Source: Pseudobutyrivibrio sp. 49
GTDB lineage: Bacteria; Bacillota; Clostridia; Lachnospirales; Lachnospiraceae
DNA length: 64,000 nt
Assembly: GCF_900100545.1 (NCBI RefSeq)
Contig: NZ_FNDP01000006.1
Location: 114,803 to 178,802 of the forward strand
Reading direction: 5' to 3'
Part shown: positions 1-8,791 of the stretch, piece by piece
How positions within the stretch are numbered: the stretch's first letter is position 1
Layout of the letters: each line of letters starts with the position of its first letter
Position numbers and translations under genes: made by a program
The notes under the pieces: generated by a model
Seen by the model: the letters and a program-made list of their open reading frames with translations, nothing else
What the model was told of the DNA's origin: nothing
The model's database searches: none

Positions 1-2
1 GG

Positions 3-92
3 GGCTTTTTGCTGATGTTCCTGATATTTGCCTTAATACGTGGAATAATCATCGGTATTATACATCTTATCAGAGACATAATAAGAAAATAA
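3..92 (+). CDS. C-terminal end of a membrane protein (partial)
   Basis: The reading frame is open from the window edge to a TAA at 90-92, giving 29 residues. They are almost entirely hydrophobic (FLLMFLIFALIRG, IIIGIIHLI) and end in a basic tail, RDIIRK. This looks like the last membrane segment of a protein that starts outside the window. A bidirectional terminator follows 8 bp later, which fits a true gene end. The family cannot be told from this much sequence. Confidence 0.45.
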   Translation, partial: GFLLMFLIFALIRGIIIGIIHLIRDIIRK

Positions 93-100
93 AAAAGAAA

Positions 101-140
101 GAGTTTTGCCTGCAATCCCAAGCAAAACTCTTATTTTTTT
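101..140. terminator. bidirectional intrinsic terminator
   Basis: GAGTTTTGC (101-109) and GCAAAACTC (122-130) form a perfect 9-bp stem. T-rich runs lie on both sides: TTATTTTTTT on the plus strand and the complement of AAAAAAGAAA on the minus strand. It separates the partial plus-strand gene from the convergent recJ, whose stop codon lies at its edge. Confidence 0.85.
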
Positions 141-1905
141 ATTTAAAATTTTCAATCATAATCTGTATGCTACGGTTGCCACGGAACTCATTTATAGATG
201 GCTCGTAAATGATATCCATAGTAACTCCTACACTCTGACCTGCACAGACTCTTGTCCATGCTTCCGCTCCGAATTTCTGATTTACTGCTTCCTCAAATTC
301 CGGAACATTTCTAAACATCATAGCTGTCATCGTATTTCCGTTTTCAGTACCTACCGTCAATCTAAGATACTGACCTTCTTTTCCTATGTAGGCAGCCTTA
401 AGAATAGGCACGTTTTTCAAGGCAAACAATGGCTTCGTATTTCCGGTACCAAAAGGTGCCAGCATATCTATGGAATCCACCAAGGTTTCGTTGATATACG
501 AAAGAGGCATATCACAGTCAATCTTTATAACCTCCTGCATATCGTCCTCTGTCAAAGTACAACGTTCGTTAAGTCGAGTGCGAAGCTCATCAATCTTCTC
601 TTTTGGAAGTGACACTCCTGCAGCCATAGGATGTCCACCAAACTTCGTAAATACGTCCTTAACGCCTGTAAGCTCTTCGAACATATTGTAAGCAGGAATA
701 GAACGTCCACTTCCCTTTGCACCCTCTTCGGCATCTGTGATAACAAGCACTGGCTTACTGTAATTCTCTCTAATTCTTCCAGCAACAATACCAGCAAGAC
801 TCTCATGCAATTCTGGGATATAGATTACAAGGACACGATTCTTACTCAGGTCGCTATTTTCAATCATATCTCTGGCTTTATCAATACCAAGCTGAGTCAT
901 ATTCTTTCTCTGGGAATTGAGTTCAACCAACTCGTTTGCCATGGCAAGTGCCTTACCCTGGTCTGTTTCCATAAGAAGCTCAATAGCACGACCAGCTGTA
1001 TCAAGACGACCGCTTGCATTGAGGCAAGGACCGATAATAAATCCCAGATGATAACAGCTGAGAGGCTTTCCCTTAAGCTCATTGCGAGCTAAGAGTGCAT
1101 TAATTCCAATGTTATCCGTAGCCTCAATAGCCTTTATTCCATGATAAACAGTAGCGCGGTTCTCACCTTTAAGCTCCATAACATCACAGACGGTAGCGAT
1201 AGCTGCAAACTGGAGGAATTTATCTGATTCCTCCTTCTCAAGTCCAAGAAATTCAAAGAGAACCTCTGCAAGCTTCCATGCTACCTGAGCACCGCAAATA
1301 CCCTTAAATGGATAATTACAATCATCACGCTTTGGATCTACAACTGCATCTGCCTTTGGAAGCTTCTGAAGCTTTGTCTCACCATCAGCATCAAGCTCAA
1401 AGGGAACCTCATGATGGTCTGTTACAACAAAAGTCATACCAAGCTCTTTCGCCAAATCGATAGCAGGAGCTGCCGCAATACCATTGTCACAGGTGATAAT
1501 AAATCCAACACCATCATCATAAGCCTGCTGTACCATGTCTGGATTAATTCCGTAGCCATCCACCATTCTATGGGGAACTGCATAATCCACATCACCGCCG
1601 GCTTCTCTGATAGCTGAGGTAAGGATGTAGGTAGACATAATTCCATCTACATCATAATCACCAACCACACGAATCTTTACGCCCTCATCAATGGCTTCCA
1701 TGAGAAGCTCACAGGCTAAATCCATGTCTGCAAATAAGTGTGGATCTGGGAAATTATTCAGAGTAGGGTGAAGATACTCTTCCATTTCCTCATATGTACT
1801 AAGACCACGATTAACCATGAGACGCACTAAAACTGGATCAACTCCCAGCTTTGTACTAAGTCCAGCATAATCTGCGGCTTTTCTTTGTAATATCCATTTA
1901 CTCAT
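139..1905 (-). CDS. recJ: single-stranded-DNA-specific exonuclease RecJ
   Basis: RecJ degrades single-stranded DNA 5' to 3' in recombination and mismatch repair. The 588-residue product has the DHH phosphoesterase signature: DYDVDG at about residues 83-88, CDNGIAA near 139-145 and TDHHEV near 162-167. The later GRSIPAYNM and FGGHPMAAG segments match the DHHA1 part, and the C-terminal OB-like region runs to the end. Length is usual for the family. The start is supported by GGAG seven bases before ATG. It is the last gene before a bidirectional terminator, and the pta terminator lies just upstream, so it is probably transcribed alone. Confidence 0.95.
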   Translation of the reverse strand: MSKWILQRKAADYAGLSTKLGVDPVLVRLMVNRGLSTYEEMEEYLHPTLNNFPDPHLFADMDLACELLMEAIDEGVKIRVVGDYDVDGIMSTYILTSAIREAGGDVDYAVPHRMVDGYGINPDMVQQAYDDGVGFIITCDNGIAAAPAIDLAKELGMTFVVTDHHEVPFELDADGETKLQKLPKADAVVDPKRDDCNYPFKGICGAQVAWKLAEVLFEFLGLEKEESDKFLQFAAIATVCDVMELKGENRATVYHGIKAIEATDNIGINALLARNELKGKPLSCYHLGFIIGPCLNASGRLDTAGRAIELLMETDQGKALAMANELVELNSQRKNMTQLGIDKARDMIENSDLSKNRVLVIYIPELHESLAGIVAGRIRENYSKPVLVITDAEEGAKGSGRSIPAYNMFEELTGVKDVFTKFGGHPMAAGVSLPKEKIDELRTRLNERCTLTEDDMQEVIKIDCDMPLSYINETLVDSIDMLAPFGTGNTKPLFALKNVPILKAAYIGKEGQYLRLTVGTENGNTMTAMMFRNVPEFEEAVNQKFGAEAWTRVCAGQSVGVTMDIIYEPSINEFRGNRSIQIMIENFK

Positions 1906-1919
1906 AAATTATCTCCGTT

Positions 1920-1949
1920 AAAAAAATTCCGCGACTTCCGTCGCGGAAT
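1920..1949 (-). terminator. intrinsic terminator of pta
   Basis: ATTCCGCGAC (1926-1935) and GTCGCGGAAT (1940-1949) form a 10-bp stem with a TTCC loop. On the minus strand it is followed by six T residues. It sits 16 bp past the pta stop and just before the recJ start region. Confidence 0.9.
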
Positions 1950-1964
1950 TTAGTCATTCTAAAA

Positions 1965-2948
1965 TTATGCTAATGCAGCAGTGATGATTGCCATAGAATA
2001 AACTTCCTGAGCATTACATCCTCTAGAAAGATCGTTGATTGGTGCGTTAAGTCCGAGAAGGATTGGACCGTAAGCATCGAATCCACCAAGACGCTGTGCA
2101 ATCTTGTAACCGATGTTACCAGCATTGATGTCTGGGAAGATGAATGTGTTAGCGTGACCAGCTACTGGTGAGCCTGGGCACTTTGTCTTAGCAACACGTG
2201 GTGAAACCGCAGCATCAAACTGAAGCTCTCCATCGATATCAAGCTCAGGATATCTTTCCTTAGCAAGCTTTGTAGCCTGATTCATCTTATCAACATCCTC
2301 GCCCTTTCCAGAACCAAGTGTTGAGTATGAAAGCATAGCAATCTTTGGATCAATACCGAAGATCTTAGCGCATGCTGCTGTCTCGCCTGCAATCTCAGCA
2401 AGCTCCTCAGCTGTAGGCTTGATGTTAATAGCGCAATCACCCATAGCAAGAACTTCACGATCACCTGTAGCATGGTTACGGACCATGATGAAGCATGAAG
2501 ATACGATGCTGTTGCCTGGCTTTGTCTTAATAACCTGAAGTGCTGGACGAACAGTATCAGCTGTTGAGTATGTAGCACCACCAAGAAGTGCATCAGCAAC
2601 GCCCATCTTTACAAGCATTGTACCGAAGTAGTTGGCTGCTGAACATGTAGCCTTAGCCTGCTCCATTGTAACGCCCTTAGACTTTCTAAGCTCGCAGAAA
2701 AGCTCACACATCTCATCAAATCTGTCATAGTTCTCTGGATCGATGATAACTGCACCACGGATGTTAAATCCTGCATCCTCTGCAGCTGCCTTAATCTCTT
2801 CTTCCTTACCAATGAGAATTGGCTGAAGGAAATCTGAACCGAGAAGACGGCTAGATGCCTCAATAATACGTGGGTCTGTACCCTCTGTAAAAACGATTTT
2901 CTTAGGATCCTTTTTAAGGATGTCAATTAATGCTCCAAATCCTGCCAT
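1965..2948 (-). CDS. pta: phosphate acetyltransferase
   Basis: This enzyme interconverts acetyl-CoA and acetyl phosphate, the first step of the fermentative Pta-AckA route that makes ATP and acetate. The 327-residue product is the short single-domain form. Recognisable segments are KIVFTEGTDPRI near the N-terminus, GATYSTADTVRPALQVI mid-protein, SYSTLGSGKGEDVDKM and KCPGSPVAGHANTFIFPD, followed by YKIAQRLGG. ATG is preceded by AGAGGAAATTAATT. No ackA gene lies next to it in this window. A strong terminator follows, so it is probably monocistronic. Confidence 0.95.
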   Translation of the reverse strand: MAGFGALIDILKKDPKKIVFTEGTDPRIIEASSRLLGSDFLQPILIGKEEEIKAAAEDAGFNIRGAVIIDPENYDRFDEMCELFCELRKSKGVTMEQAKATCSAANYFGTMLVKMGVADALLGGATYSTADTVRPALQVIKTKPGNSIVSSCFIMVRNHATGDREVLAMGDCAINIKPTAEELAEIAGETAACAKIFGIDPKIAMLSYSTLGSGKGEDVDKMNQATKLAKERYPELDIDGELQFDAAVSPRVAKTKCPGSPVAGHANTFIFPDINAGNIGYKIAQRLGGFDAYGPILLGLNAPINDLSRGCNAQEVYSMAIITAALA

Positions 2949-3141
2949 AATTAATTTCCTCTTTTCTTTCTTTAAGTATGTTAACCATTCGCACCAAGTG
3001 CTTTGGTGTTAGTTTTTTGAAACCATAAGATATAATACTACTTTTTTATGAAAAAACAGTGGTTTTGAGCATTGTTTTTGATTTTGTACTTTTTTGTATT
3101 TTTGTTAATTTATTGTCAATTATTACTCACTATTATTAGCC

Positions 3142-4563
3142 TTAGACAAACAAATCATCCATAGTAATCACTGCCTGAATCATACCAGAGTAAATGTTTT
3201 CTTTTAATCCAACAGTTGTAACTAAAATTGGGTGAAGAGCACATCGTGTCTTGGTAGATTGCCTAAATGCTGTCACCCTATTTTGTATTTTTACACTCTC
3301 AGTTTTACTAATCATGTACATTCCATCAGAATACTTCATTTCACATATATTGATAACCTGATCTTTTCTGTAAATTAACAAATCAATTTGAGCACCTGAA
3401 ATACCTTCATCTTCATTTTCACTACAACTCCAAGAATATTCCTCAGTGAGAACTCCACCAATCTCCATCTTTTTCTTTATCTGAGCAACATGAAGCATAC
3501 ATATTCGTTCAAATGCAAGTCCTTGCCAGGTATTAATCTTTGGCGTTCCTATAGAATTCATCCAAAAGTGTTCATCAGTTGGTCTCTTCTCCATAAATGC
3601 ATAGTAAAACAGTGTAAATGAATCTATCAATTGATAAACCGCATCTTTTTTCTTTTTTCCAAACTCTGTATATTTACGAATAAAACCACATAACTCTAAT
3701 TCTTCTAGTTGTTTTGTAACCGCTCCTGAGTTTGTTAGCTTTGCTCCATCTATTATTTCTTGTCGAGTAAGTCCCTTCTTCTTTTTGCCCAAAACATTAA
3801 CAATGGACATGTACACTTCTGGATTTTTAAAAAGAGAATAGTATAAATACTTGTACTCATCTTTCAAAGGAGCATCATCCGCAAAGAAAATAGTATCTAT
3901 GTTTTGAGACAGGCTATATCCTTTTTTCAAAAGACTCCAATAATACGGAACACCACCCATTATCATATAGCAGTTAAGTACATCTGAACGGCTCATTGAA
4001 AGTCCATAGGATTTAATAAGTTTTTCACAATCACCAAGCTGAAATGGCTTCAAATGAATTTGTCCAGTTAATCTATTATGTAATCCTCCTCTATTATGAA
4101 CCACCTTATTAATCATCCACGATGTCGATGAAGCACAGACTATCAAAACAATATCTTTTCTTCCACTAGCCCACCCATTCCAAAAGAATTCCAACGCGGC
4201 CATAAAATCACTTCTAGCAGTATCAATCCACGATAATTCATCTAAAAATATAATCTTCTTTTTTTCTTTAGACTTATCAATTTCTTCTTTTAAAATTCCA
4301 AAAGCATCTATCCAATTTGCCGGTGTAGAATATTTCATTCCATAAGAATTTAGCGAATCTGCAAAAGCATTAAGCTGAACAGCAGTCTTTTGGTTTGCAA
4401 CACCAGTATGTGAGAAAAATAGCTGTTTTCCATATACTTCTCTAACTAAAAATGTCTTTCCAACTCTTCTTCTTCCATAAATTGCAATAAACTGTGACTG
4501 TGATGATAACATTGCTTCCTGCAATATTTGCTGTTCTTTTTCTCTTGCTACTAACATTTCCAT
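3142..4563 (-). CDS. AAA ATPase with C-terminal DUF234 nuclease-like domain
   Basis: The 473-residue product belongs to the archaeal-type ATPase/DUF234 family of mobile, poorly understood proteins. Walker A (GRRRVGKTFL) lies at about residues 30-39, and a Walker B-like stretch, IIFLDELSWID, near 103-113. A winged-helix part (TRQEIIDGAKLTNSGAVTKQL) lies near 265-285. The C-terminal domain has GAQIDLLIYR followed by NICEMKYSDG, the D...ExK pattern of PD-(D/E)XK folds. No signal peptide or membrane segment is seen. Of two possible Met starts, the second (at 4557) is better spaced from AGAGGTG. The gene stands alone directly behind four alternating inverted copies of a 16-bp motif, which could be its operators. 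Cellular role unknown. Confidence 0.85.
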   Translation of the reverse strand: MEMLVAREKEQQILQEAMLSSQSQFIAIYGRRRVGKTFLVREVYGKQLFFSHTGVANQKTAVQLNAFADSLNSYGMKYSTPANWIDAFGILKEEIDKSKEKKKIIFLDELSWIDTARSDFMAALEFFWNGWASGRKDIVLIVCASSTSWMINKVVHNRGGLHNRLTGQIHLKPFQLGDCEKLIKSYGLSMSRSDVLNCYMIMGGVPYYWSLLKKGYSLSQNIDTIFFADDAPLKDEYKYLYYSLFKNPEVYMSIVNVLGKKKKGLTRQEIIDGAKLTNSGAVTKQLEELELCGFIRKYTEFGKKKKDAVYQLIDSFTLFYYAFMEKRPTDEHFWMNSIGTPKINTWQGLAFERICMLHVAQIKKKMEIGGVLTEEYSWSCSENEDEGISGAQIDLLIYRKDQVINICEMKYSDGMYMISKTESVKIQNRVTAFRQSTKTRCALHPILVTTVGLKENIYSGMIQAVITMDDLFV

Positions 4564-4570
4564 TCACCTC

Positions 4571-4689
4571 TATAATTTACTAAATCCATCAATTTTTATT
4601 AGATTAAGTAAATTATAATATTTTTTTAAGCGCCTATCAATCTATAATTTACTTAATCGCATTTTATTTATTAGATTTAGTAAATTATA
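4571..4689. repeat. four-copy alternating inverted repeat, possible operator array
   Basis: The 16-bp motif TATAATTTACTWAATC occurs forward at 4571-4586 and 4643-4658. Its reverse complement occurs at 4602-4617 and 4674-4689. Within each pair the starts are 31 bp apart, and the second pair is exactly 72 bp from the first. The 15-bp and 25-bp linkers are not conserved. The array covers the start-proximal region of the DUF234 ATPase gene and the space to capA. A regulatory or protein-binding role is inference. Confidence 0.8.
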
Positions 4690-4725
4690 AAATATAGATA
4701 GCCACCTCAAGGGGAAGCCATTTTT

Positions 4726-5907
4726 TTATTTAACTGTGATGTATCCACTACCATCAACAGCCACACCGTGCGAAATACTCTCAACATAGCTGAATCCAGC
4801 TGCATCCACTCTGGTGCAGGCACCGCTGGCTGTAATAGGAATAATCCTGTAGCTTACATTGTCATTTTCATCGATTGCAAACTCTACTGCTCCACCACCA
4901 CCAGACTTTATATTCTGATTAAATATGAAATTTCCAAGGCTGTAGAAAATTGGCTTTCCATTGTACATCTCAACTGGCTGTAAACAATGACTGTGCATAC
5001 CAATAACTGCATCAGCACCAGCATCAATAAATTTATGACCATCATTTGGTTGATAGCTTGTGAGCTCAGTAGTGTGCTCCACACCCCAGTGAACCATAAC
5101 AAAAAGGTAATCTACCTGTGAATCTGCTGCCTTTATAGCATTAAGTAAATCTGTCTCATCATAGAAGCAAAACTCTCCTGGCTGAGCATTTAAAACATTC
5201 CAGCTTCCTACAGGAATAACATGACTGGCTGCAAGAAATCCATAGGTGCGTCCCTTTGCATCCGTCTTTACGATAAGCTTGCTGGCATCATCTAAGCTAT
5301 TTCCAGCGCCTGTATAATCAATACCCGCATTTGTAAGAGTTGTAAACGTATCTGTAAGAGCATCCCTGCCGAAATCCAAGACATGGTTATTGGCAAGGCC
5401 TGCTATATCAACGCCCAAATCATTTAACAAACTTACATATGATGGATTAACTCTAAATGTGTACTGCTTATCAGGAGCCTTTTGGCCTCTCTCTGAGAAA
5501 CAAAATTCGTTGTTAATCATTGTAAAGGTAGCGTTTGTCATCAAGTCTTTTATTTCAGGTGCAACAACACCATCAACACCTGCCGAGCTGTAGTTTGACT
5601 GAACATACTCGCTAAGCTCCACATCACCTGTGAAAACGATCTTTGTTGTTAAATCCTCTGGAGCAGGTGATGGTTCAACTGCTGAGGTTGGGTCGATACC
5701 AGCCTCTTCAACGGTGAGAACTGTATCTTCATCTGAAGAATCCTGTACAGATTGTTCTAAATCACTATTCTGCTCCTGAAACGCACCGAACAACTGCTGA
5801 CCTTTTTCCTCAAAAGGGCCTCCTTCGCCTAAAGCGTACCATCCAGCCGCAAGAACCAACACCAATATTAATAACGTTTTGACTAACGCAGAAAAAAACC
5901 TTCCCAT
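4726..5907 (-). CDS. CapA family protein, metallophosphatase fold (PgsA-like)
   Basis: CapA/PgsA proteins are anchored extracellular metallophosphoesterase-like proteins first linked to poly-gamma-glutamate capsules; many homologues have other, unknown substrates. The 393-residue product has one N-terminal membrane segment (about residues 8-25) and an acidic spacer. The catalytic-fold motifs are KIVFTGDVEL near 90, INNEFCFS, LANNHVLDFG, VMVHWGVEHTTE and VIGMHSHCLQPVE ending YSLGNFIFN. It follows DUF4250 by 9 bp on the same strand and is likely cotranscribed with it. No capsule synthetase genes (pgsB, pgsC) are nearby, so a capsule role is not supported here. Confidence 0.88.
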   Translation of the reverse strand: MGRFFSALVKTLLILVLVLAAGWYALGEGGPFEEKGQQLFGAFQEQNSDLEQSVQDSSDEDTVLTVEEAGIDPTSAVEPSPAPEDLTTKIVFTGDVELSEYVQSNYSSAGVDGVVAPEIKDLMTNATFTMINNEFCFSERGQKAPDKQYTFRVNPSYVSLLNDLGVDIAGLANNHVLDFGRDALTDTFTTLTNAGIDYTGAGNSLDDASKLIVKTDAKGRTYGFLAASHVIPVGSWNVLNAQPGEFCFYDETDLLNAIKAADSQVDYLFVMVHWGVEHTTELTSYQPNDGHKFIDAGADAVIGMHSHCLQPVEMYNGKPIFYSLGNFIFNQNIKSGGGGAVEFAIDENDNVSYRIIPITASGACTRVDAAGFSYVESISHGVAVDGSGYITVK

Positions 5908-5916
5908 AATCTCCCC

Positions 5917-6093
5917 CTATTTAAACTGATTTTTAACAGAATCATAATGATAATCGATGCTTGCTAACTTTGCTTTCAACTCCTCTTCATCAATTCCTGT
6001 ATCATCAATCAATGCATATAATGTAGTGTAATGATCTCTCAGCGCTGTATTCACAACAGAAAGAAGCATCACTGGATCTTTTGGAAAATTCAT
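5917..6093 (-). CDS. DUF4250 family small protein
   Basis: This protein of about 58 residues starts MNFPKDPVMLLSVVNTALRD, the characteristic opening of DUF4250 proteins common in Clostridia. A longer start at 6111 exists, but the family begins at the inner Met, which has AAAGG upstream. The short acidic segment DDTGIDEEELKAKL looks like a helix-turn-helix-sized helical core. Function is unknown. It lies 9 bp upstream of capA in the same direction and is divergent from the FliB-like gene. Confidence 0.8.
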   Translation of the reverse strand: MNFPKDPVMLLSVVNTALRDHYTTLYALIDDTGIDEEELKAKLASIDYHYDSVKNQFK

Positions 6094-6187
6094 AATTGCA
6101 CGACCTTTCATTAAACTTACTCTGTGTATTCTAGCATAAAATAAAAAAACATGGTAACATCAAGGCAGTTTTATTAGGAGATAACAA

Positions 6188-7240
6188 ATGATTTACAGAA
6201 AACAAAATGGTTATGATGCTTTCAAATGCATTGCCGATAAATGCCCTAAAAGCTGCTGTGTCGGTTGGCAGATAATGATAGATGCAGAAAGCATAGAAAG
6301 ATACAAGAATGCTGATGGAGATTTTTGCGCCAGATTAAATGGCTCGATCAATTTTGAGGAAAGCTGCTTCAAGCAGAATAATACCCGCTGTGCCATGCTG
6401 AATGATAGTGGTCTTTGCGATTTGCATTCCACTCTTGGCGAAGATATGCTTTGCTACACTTGCAAGATGTTCCCTAGACATGTGGAAGAATTTCAGGATA
6501 TTAGGGAGTATTCTCTTTCCCTCTCTTGCCCAGAATTTACTCGCATGATTTTAGAGCCTGATTATGAATTCGCATTTACGGAATCAGAAGATGAGACCCT
6601 TGATGATCCTGAAGAATTCGAAGATTACGATTTTCTATTATTTGATAAATTGGAATATGCAAGAGATAAGATGCTCGGACTTGCTGCATCTAAAACCATC
6701 TCCCTTCAGGATAGAATGAGTTTAATAGCAGCTATGGGGCTAAAACTTCAGCGACTCTATGATGAAGGCCTAATCTTTGATATGGACGATGTGAATTTTG
6801 ATGAAGAGTTTGACTGTGCTGGAACTGGTGCAATCTTATCACTTGACTACTGTACCAAGAACATGGATGTACTTCTTGATATGGAAGTTTTGGAGGAATC
6901 TTGGCACGATTCTATTCGCAGTGCCCAGACTTTCTGGAACGACAACTCTTCTGACTTTGTAACCTGGAAATCAGCCATGTATCCAGATGCTGACACAGAA
7001 TTCATATTTGAGAAGATTTTTGAATCTCTTCTCTTTACATATTTCTGCGGTGCTGTTTATGACGGCCAAATCTACGCCCGCACTATGATTGCAGTGCAAA
7101 GCACTCGCTGGCTTATGATGCTTCATGCAGCAGATAAAAATACCCCTCTGGAGCAGGTGATTTACCTGTACTCCAGAGAGGTAGAGCATTCAGACTTAAA
7201 TGTGAACGCACTCATTGAATTCTTTGAATGCGAATTATAA
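6188..7240 (+). CDS. FliB-like (flagellin) lysine-N-methylase
   Basis: FliB proteins methylate lysines of flagellin; homologues are widespread and not all have a proven target. The 350-residue product shows the family's N-terminal cysteine cluster: CIADKCPKSCCVGW at about residues 14-27, then CAMLNDSGLCDLH and LCYTCKMFPRHVE, suited to an Fe-S or zinc site. LSLSCPEF follows near 110. The start has TAGGAG seven bases upstream. No flagellar genes are in the window. It is divergent from DUF4250-capA, and the MIF gene follows with a small gap, probably in one transcript. Confidence 0.8.
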   Translation: MIYRKQNGYDAFKCIADKCPKSCCVGWQIMIDAESIERYKNADGDFCARLNGSINFEESCFKQNNTRCAMLNDSGLCDLHSTLGEDMLCYTCKMFPRHVEEFQDIREYSLSLSCPEFTRMILEPDYEFAFTESEDETLDDPEEFEDYDFLLFDKLEYARDKMLGLAASKTISLQDRMSLIAAMGLKLQRLYDEGLIFDMDDVNFDEEFDCAGTGAILSLDYCTKNMDVLLDMEVLEESWHDSIRSAQTFWNDNSSDFVTWKSAMYPDADTEFIFEKIFESLLFTYFCGAVYDGQIYARTMIAVQSTRWLMMLHAADKNTPLEQVIYLYSREVEHSDLNVNALIEFFECEL

Positions 7241-7275
7241 TTCTATATAAACTCACACACGAAAGGAGATATGTT

Positions 7276-7617
7276 ATGCCATTTATTGATTCAAAAATTA
7301 CTGTTCCAGTTACAGCTGAGCTGAAGGAAGAGCTTAAGAGCGAGCTTGGAAAGCTTATTACAACTCTTAACAAAACTGAGACTTACCTTATGGTGGGTAT
7401 TGATGATGCCTACGATTTGTGGTTGGGAGGAAAGAAGCTTGATAAGGGTGCTTATGTTTCAGTAAGCCTCTATGGCAATGCTCCAAAGGAATCCTATGAT
7501 AAGCTTACTGGGCAGATTTGTGAGCTCTTTGCTGAAAAGCTTGGAATTCCTGGAAATTCAGTTTATGTAACCTATCATCCTGTATCAGATTGGGGATGGA
7601 ACGGAAGTAACTTCTAA
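7276..7617 (+). CDS. MIF family phenylpyruvate/dopachrome tautomerase
   Basis: The 113-residue product starts MPFIDSKITVPV. In the MIF/tautomerase superfamily the Pro exposed after Met removal is the catalytic base. Length matches MIF (about 115 residues). TYLMVGIDDAYDLWLGG and SVSLYGNAP correspond to the oligomer-forming strands, and VYVTYHPVSDWGWNGSNF is the usual MIF ending. An upstream GTG-type extension to 7228 was rejected because AAAGGAGA sits eight bases before this ATG. It follows the FliB-like gene closely and ends at a strong terminator. The physiological substrate is unknown. Confidence 0.88.
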   Translation: MPFIDSKITVPVTAELKEELKSELGKLITTLNKTETYLMVGIDDAYDLWLGGKKLDKGAYVSVSLYGNAPKESYDKLTGQICELFAEKLGIPGNSVYVTYHPVSDWGWNGSNF

Positions 7618-7620
7618 ACA

Positions 7621-7661
7621 AAAAGGACAGCTAGAAGCCCAACGCTTCCGACTGTCCTTTT
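7621..7661. terminator. bidirectional terminator between MIF gene and msrA
   Basis: AAAAGGACAG (7621-7630) pairs perfectly with CTGTCCTTTT (7652-7661) around a 21-base loop. Both genes end into it from opposite sides, so the A/T runs serve both strands. Confidence 0.85.
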
Positions 7662-7668
7662 AAATTTC

Positions 7669-8148
7669 TTATTTTCTTCCGCTACTTTTAAGCTCTTCCT
7701 CAAAGGCTTCTGGATTTTTTAAGTAATAATCCTGATGTTCTTCCTCTGCCTTATAAAAAGACTTAAAAGGCTCCAGTGCAATGTGAGTTTTCTTACCAGA
7801 AGATGCTTCTAGCTCAGCAATCTTTTCCTGAGCAAGCTGTAACTCCTTCTCATTTTGGTAATAAATTGCCAGGGTATAAGAAAAACCCTTGTCGATGTAC
7901 TGTCCTTCCCCATCAAATGGGTCTACATTAGCTAAATAGATATCCAGCAATTTGTCATAATCTACATTGCTTTCATCATAAGTCAATTCTATTGTTTCTC
8001 TATGACCAGTCTTCTGAGCTTTTACATCCTCATAAGAAGGATTAATCTCATCTCCACCAGAATATCCGCAAACAACAGAATCCACCCCATAAATCTTATA
8101 AATAGGTGTGACACACCAAAAGCATCCACCTGCAAAATATGCTTTCAT
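7669..8148 (-). CDS. msrA: peptide-methionine (S)-S-oxide reductase
   Basis: MsrA repairs the S form of oxidised methionine using thioredoxin. The 159-residue protein has the active-site motif GGCFWC at residues 7-12 and the downstream GYSGG and GHRETIEL segments typical of the family. EEEHQDYYLKNP near the end matches the conserved C-terminal part. It is a minimal MsrA without a fused MsrB. The gene follows a histidine phosphatase by 11 bp and an M3 peptidase, all on the minus strand, so it is probably the last cistron of that operon. Confidence 0.95.
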   Translation of the reverse strand: MKAYFAGGCFWCVTPIYKIYGVDSVVCGYSGGDEINPSYEDVKAQKTGHRETIELTYDESNVDYDKLLDIYLANVDPFDGEGQYIDKGFSYTLAIYYQNEKELQLAQEKIAELEASSGKKTHIALEPFKSFYKAEEEHQDYYLKNPEAFEEELKSSGRK

Positions 8149-8159
8149 AAATCTAATAC

Positions 8160-8789
8160 CTACCAGTTTTTCTCAAAACCTTCTGAAACAAACCTATAAT
8201 CGTCACTTTTACCGTCGGCACTCAAAAACAGTTCCGCTATAGCGCAGTTGTTGAAATCTACATCCCAATAGGCTTCACGAGGAGTCTTCTTTACATACTC
8301 AAATAGTCCGTGGCTAAGAGCTCCGTGACTAACAAGAAGAAGCACATCCTCCTCTGAAAAATCGCCTGAAGAAATCATTCCTCGCACTCTCTCAACTACA
8401 GCACCTGCTCTGGCTACCACCTCATCATAGCTTTCGCCGCCCTCTGGCGGAATATAGTCTGCTGGAGTGTCGAAGCACTGATGTAAAAATCCCGGGTCTT
8501 CTTCACCCATATTTCTCTGCTCACAAACCCCAAAGGCCATCTCAATAAGATTATCATCTGTCTCAATCTGGCTCATAGAAATGCCTGTGGCGAGACTGCC
8601 TGTCTCAATGGCACGCTCCAAAGGACTGGAAATAATTCTAGTAACCTTTATTCCAAGTCTATCAAGGAATTGCTTTGTCTCACGGGCCTGCTGACGGCCC
8701 CTCTCATTGAGAGGGATGTCAGAGCTACCCTGTAATCTTTTTTGAACATTTAAATCTGTCTGTCCGTGGCGTAATAATAATACTCTCAT
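8160..8789 (-). CDS. histidine phosphatase family protein (phosphoglycerate mutase-like)
   Basis: The 209-residue product has the phosphohistidine signature LLRHGQTDLN at residues 5-14, with the second basic/His region LLVSHGALSHG near 155. An arginine-containing SSPLERAIETG stretch lies near 55-65. Such proteins range from cofactor-dependent phosphoglycerate mutase to broad phosphatases such as GpmB, PhoE or CobC; the substrate cannot be assigned from sequence alone. The start codon lies 2 bp after the M3 peptidase stop with little ribosome binding sequence, suggesting translational coupling. Confidence 0.88.
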   Translation of the reverse strand: MRVLLLRHGQTDLNVQKRLQGSSDIPLNERGRQQARETKQFLDRLGIKVTRIISSPLERAIETGSLATGISMSQIETDDNLIEMAFGVCEQRNMGEEDPGFLHQCFDTPADYIPPEGGESYDEVVARAGAVVERVRGMISSGDFSEEDVLLLVSHGALSHGLFEYVKKTPREAYWDVDFNNCAIAELFLSADGKSDDYRFVSEGFEKNW

Positions 8790-8791
8790 AA

